Shown in pieces: positions 32,981 through 34,709 of a DNA stretch of 34,709 nt (positions are counted from its first letter, which is position 1; every line of letters begins with the position of its first letter). A program made the translations under genes and the position numbers. This DNA is from Alphaproteobacteria bacterium (GTDB lineage: Bacteria; Pseudomonadota; Alphaproteobacteria; RF32; CAG-239), in NCBI GenBank assembly GCA_017528205.1, contig JAFXPE010000008.1:1-34709 (forward strand), read 5' to 3'. The notes beneath the pieces were generated by a model. The model was not told where the DNA came from, did no database searches, and was given only the letters and a program-made list of their open reading frames with translations.

Positions 32981-33664
32981 ATGAGCGGAAAGAGATTAGT
33001 AAATGCATACAAAAATATTGATAAGAATCAGGCATACAGCTTGAAAGACGCTATCAATATCGTTAAGGAAAATGCAACTGCAAAATTCGATGAGACCATC
33101 GATTTGGCAATTAACTTGGGTGTTGATCCGAAACACGCCGATCAAATGATTCGCGGCGTTTGCCAGTTGCCGCACGGCAACGGTAAAACCGTTCGCGTGG
33201 CTGTGTTTGCACAGGGCGAAAAAGCAGATGAGGCTAAGGCTGCCGGTGCTGATATTGTCGGCGCCGAGAACCTGGTTGATTCGATTTTGGCCGGTAAGGT
33301 TGATTTTGACAGATGTATCGCAACTCCGGATATGATGGGTATGGCCGGTCGCGTGGCTCGCGTGTTGGGCCCGAAAGGCTTGATGCCGAACCCGAAACTC
33401 GGAACGGTTACTGCCGATGTTGCAACAGCTGTTAAAAATGCTAAGGCCGGTGAAGTTCAATATCGTGTTGAAAAGAACGGTATTGTTCATGCCGGTGTGG
33501 CCAAGGCGTCGTTTAGCAATGATCAAATCTATGACAATGCCAAATTGTTTATCGAAACAATATTAAAGGCTAAACCGTCTACCCTGAAGGGAACTTATTT
33601 GAAGAAAATTTCAATCAGTTCGACGATGGGTGTGGGCGTTAAGGTTGATTCTTCCAATTTATAG
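32981..33664 (+). CDS. rplA: Ribosomal protein L1
   Basis: A 227-aa protein of the L1 stalk and translational repressor of its own operon. Typical stretches: [85 protein letters not shown] and the ending [14 protein letters not shown]. It starts 4 bp after rplK, with GGAG 8 bases before the ATG. Confidence 0.98.
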   Translation: MSGKRLVNAYKNIDKNQAYSLKDAINIVKENATAKFDETIDLAINLGVDPKHADQMIRGVCQLPHGNGKTVRVAVFAQGEKADEAKAAGADIVGAENLVDSILAGKVDFDRCIATPDMMGMAGRVARVLGPKGLMPNPKLGTVTADVATAVKNAKAGEVQYRVEKNGIVHAGVAKASFSNDQIYDNAKLFIETILKAKPSTLKGTYLKKISISSTMGVGVKVDSSNL

Positions 33665-33670
33665 TATTGG

Positions 33671-33778
33671 AAAAGTCGCTTAAAGGCTTTCTACTTGAAT
33701 GCCGTCTTGCTTATGTACTTTTTTTGTACACCGCGCAAGACGGCGTTCTGCGTATTAAGCACTTTAATCGACTTTTTC
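33671..33778 (+). terminator. Composite terminator-like hairpin after rplA
   Basis: Nested pairing begins 6 bp after the rplA stop. Outer arm AAAAGTCGCTTAAAGGCTT (33671-33689) pairs with AAGCACTTTAATCGACTTTT (33757-33776): 18 pairs with one mismatch and one bulge. Inner arm GCCGTCTTGC (33701-33710) pairs perfectly with GCAAGACGGC (33735-33744), enclosing GTAC-T7-GTAC. The outer stem ends in a T-run, as terminators do. The right half is also module 1 of the following repeat array. Confidence 0.6.
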
Positions 33779-34200
33779 GTGGCTGGGGGTACAGTTTACA
33801 CCGCGGCAGTCGGTGTACTTCTATAAACAGCTCTAATCGAGTTTTTTTGTGTTGCTGGGCGTTTTTTTAGTACACCGCGCAAGACGGTGTTCTGCGTATT
33901 AAGCACTTTAATCGACTTTTTCGTGGCTGGGGGGTACAGTTTACACCGCGGCAGTCGGTGTACTTCTATAAACAGCTCTAATCGAGTTTTTTTGTGTTGC
34001 TGGGCGTTTTTTTAGTACACCGCGCAAGACGGTGTTCTGCGTATTAAGCACTTTAATCGACTTTTTTGTTGGGATTTACACCGCTAACAGAAACCTTTTT
34101 CTGTTAGCCTCGTTCTCCGACTTTTTTATTGCGAGGGGAAATTTTATACACTACGCAAGACGGTGTTCTGCGTATTAGGCTCTTTAATCGAGTTTTCTTC
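33727..34200. repeat. Tandem hairpin array: seven alternating ~72-bp modules
   Basis: Modules start at TACAC(C/T) at 33727, 33797, 33871, 33942, 34016, 34077 and 34147. Type 1 (33727, 33871, 34016, 34147) is TACACCGCGCAAGACGGTGT, a spacer, then CTTTAATCGAC and a T-run. Type 2 (33797, 33942) is TACACCGCGGCAGTCGGTGTA, spacer, then CTCTAATCGAG and T7. The module at 34077 keeps the frame but has another perfect 10-bp stem (GCTAACAGAA/TTCTGTTAGC) and ends CTCCGACTTTTTT. Types 1+2 make a 144/145-bp higher-order unit, duplicated almost perfectly. The small frames across it are not genes. Confidence 0.8.
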
Positions 34201-34219
34201 ATTTTGATTGTTTTTTTGC

Positions 34220-34248
34220 TTGACAGCAAGGGTTTTATCCTTTATATA
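34220..34248 (+). promoter_or_regulatory. Promoter of rplJ
   Basis: A perfect TTGACA (34220-34225), 17-bp spacer, TATATA (34243-34248). It makes rplJ transcription independent of rplKA and the repeat array. Confidence 0.8.
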
Positions 34249-34253
34249 CGCTA

Positions 34254-34487
34254 TCAATGAATGCAAATTGCTGTGTTCATCGCTGTCCAAGACCGTGGGT
34301 GAAACGGGGGGATTTTATGAAAGAACCCGGTTTCTTAATTTCCGACGCAGACGGAGTGAACTTGAAGATTTCTTATCTAAATCTTTTCTCCTAAAGGACA
34401 GAATTGGGTTCCGCATTGTGCCGCAAGGTATGATGTGGGTTTTGGTAACGTTCCGTAAAAGGAACATAATTCGTATGGAGACAATAA
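34254..34487 (+). ncRNA. Ribosomal protein L10 leader
   Basis: The ~235-base leader before rplJ carries L10-leader signatures: GTCCAAGACCGTGGGTGAAA (34285-34304), the paired CCGACGCAGACGGAG (34342-34356), and TTGGGTTCCGCATTGTG (34404-34420). A small GTTCC/GGAAC hairpin (34450-34465) lies 12 bases before the ribosome site. In bacteria the L10-L12 complex binds this element and represses rplJ-rplL. Exact ends are approximate. Confidence 0.75.
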
Positions 34488-34709
34488 GTGAACCGCGAAG
34501 AAAAAGCAGAATTGCTGGCTGAATTAAACGGTATCTTCAAAGAATCCGAATCCGTGGTGGTTGCCGAATATATCGGTTTAACCGTTGCCGAGGCTGAGGC
34601 TTTGAGAAAGAAAATCCGTGAAACCGGCGCACTTTAAGAGTTACTAAAAACCGTATTGCCCGTTTGGCTTTGAAAGACACAAAATTTGAAGGTTTGGCAG
34701 ACCTGTTCA
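34488..34709 (+). CDS. rplJ: Ribosomal protein L10, partial, with apparent 1-bp frameshift
   Basis: Begins with GTG at 34488, GGAG 7 bases upstream; translation gives VNREEKAELLAELNG (start read as Met) and SVVVAEYIGLTVAEAEALRK, clear L10. In the raw frame a TAA occurs at 34635-34637, but the sequence continues as RVTKNRIARLALKDTKFEGL in the frame one base off. Adding one base within CTTTA at 34632-34636 restores GALLRVTKNR. The gene then runs off the right edge. L10 is essential or nearly so, so this is most likely a sequencing or assembly error. Confidence 0.85.

Noticed and set aside
33667..33870. Open frame of 67 codons beginning just after rplA
   Set aside because: It lies inside the composite hairpin and the first repeat modules; the sequence is explained by the stems.
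33727..34200. CRISPR array
   Set aside because: The modules have no uniform 24-47 bp repeat with unique spacers; the whole 144-bp unit is repeated and no cas genes are near.
34208..34522. Open frame overlapping the rplJ promoter and leader
   Set aside because: It crosses the promoter and the L10 leader and runs into rplJ in another frame.

Overview
The window is an AT-rich bacterial chromosome segment, most likely from an uncultivated, host-associated (gut-type) alphaproteobacterium. This rests on the style of ArgS, L11/L1, LolA, QmcA/NfeD and ChbG/HpnK-family proteins and on interspersed GTCATTCT-type repeats. It is an inference; there is no rRNA or full marker set here. No tRNA, rRNA, CRISPR array, transposase or integrase was found.

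Layout. 1-518: an upstream gene's terminator, then a 65-bp tandem repeat with interspersed-repeat hairpins. 519-4748 (minus): two surface-polysaccharide glycosyltransferases, one a 1000-aa GT2-GT2-TupA fusion. 4858-7182: a Gpt-like phosphoribosyltransferase, two orphan small genes converging on one terminator, and a J-domain/TM/ankyrin protein. 7217-8991 (minus): a three-gene run ending in lolA. 9036-12507 (plus): lipoprotein, argS, DUF2157 membrane protein and a 26-aa remnant. 12655-13188: a Tyr/Pro/His-tailed lipoprotein and an XRE regulator. 13258-17464 (plus): a three-gene glycan operon (GT2, Stealth-GT8 fusion, acyltransferase 3) behind a promoter covered by a perfect 16-bp palindrome. 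17461-20286: endonuclease IV, a small unknown protein, and an NfeD/SPFH pair. 20408-24037 (minus): a 1209-aa protein of unknown family. 24235-27974 (plus): a four-gene lipid-linked sugar cassette. 27977-29365: a LigB-AMMECR1 fusion. 29511-32298: unknown secreted, membrane and cytosolic proteins, one apparently frameshifted. 32408 to the end: rplK-rplA, an unusual hairpin-repeat array, an L10 leader and the start of rplJ, which carries an apparent one-base deletion.

How the genes fit together. Much of the window is devoted to the cell surface. The 24235-27974 cassette (PMT/ArnT-like transferase, GtrB/DPM1-like GT2, YdjC/NaxD-like deacetylase, GtrA-like flippase) has the parts of a lipid A amino-sugar modification pathway of the Francisella FlmF2-NaxD-FlmK type. 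The two GT clusters probably build a capsule or O-chain, and three of their enzymes share an unusual C-terminal 'G-L/I-P-x-x-K' tail. The most unusual non-coding region is 33671-34200, between rplA and the rplJ promoter: a composite terminator-like hairpin continued by seven alternating ~70-bp hairpin/T-run modules.
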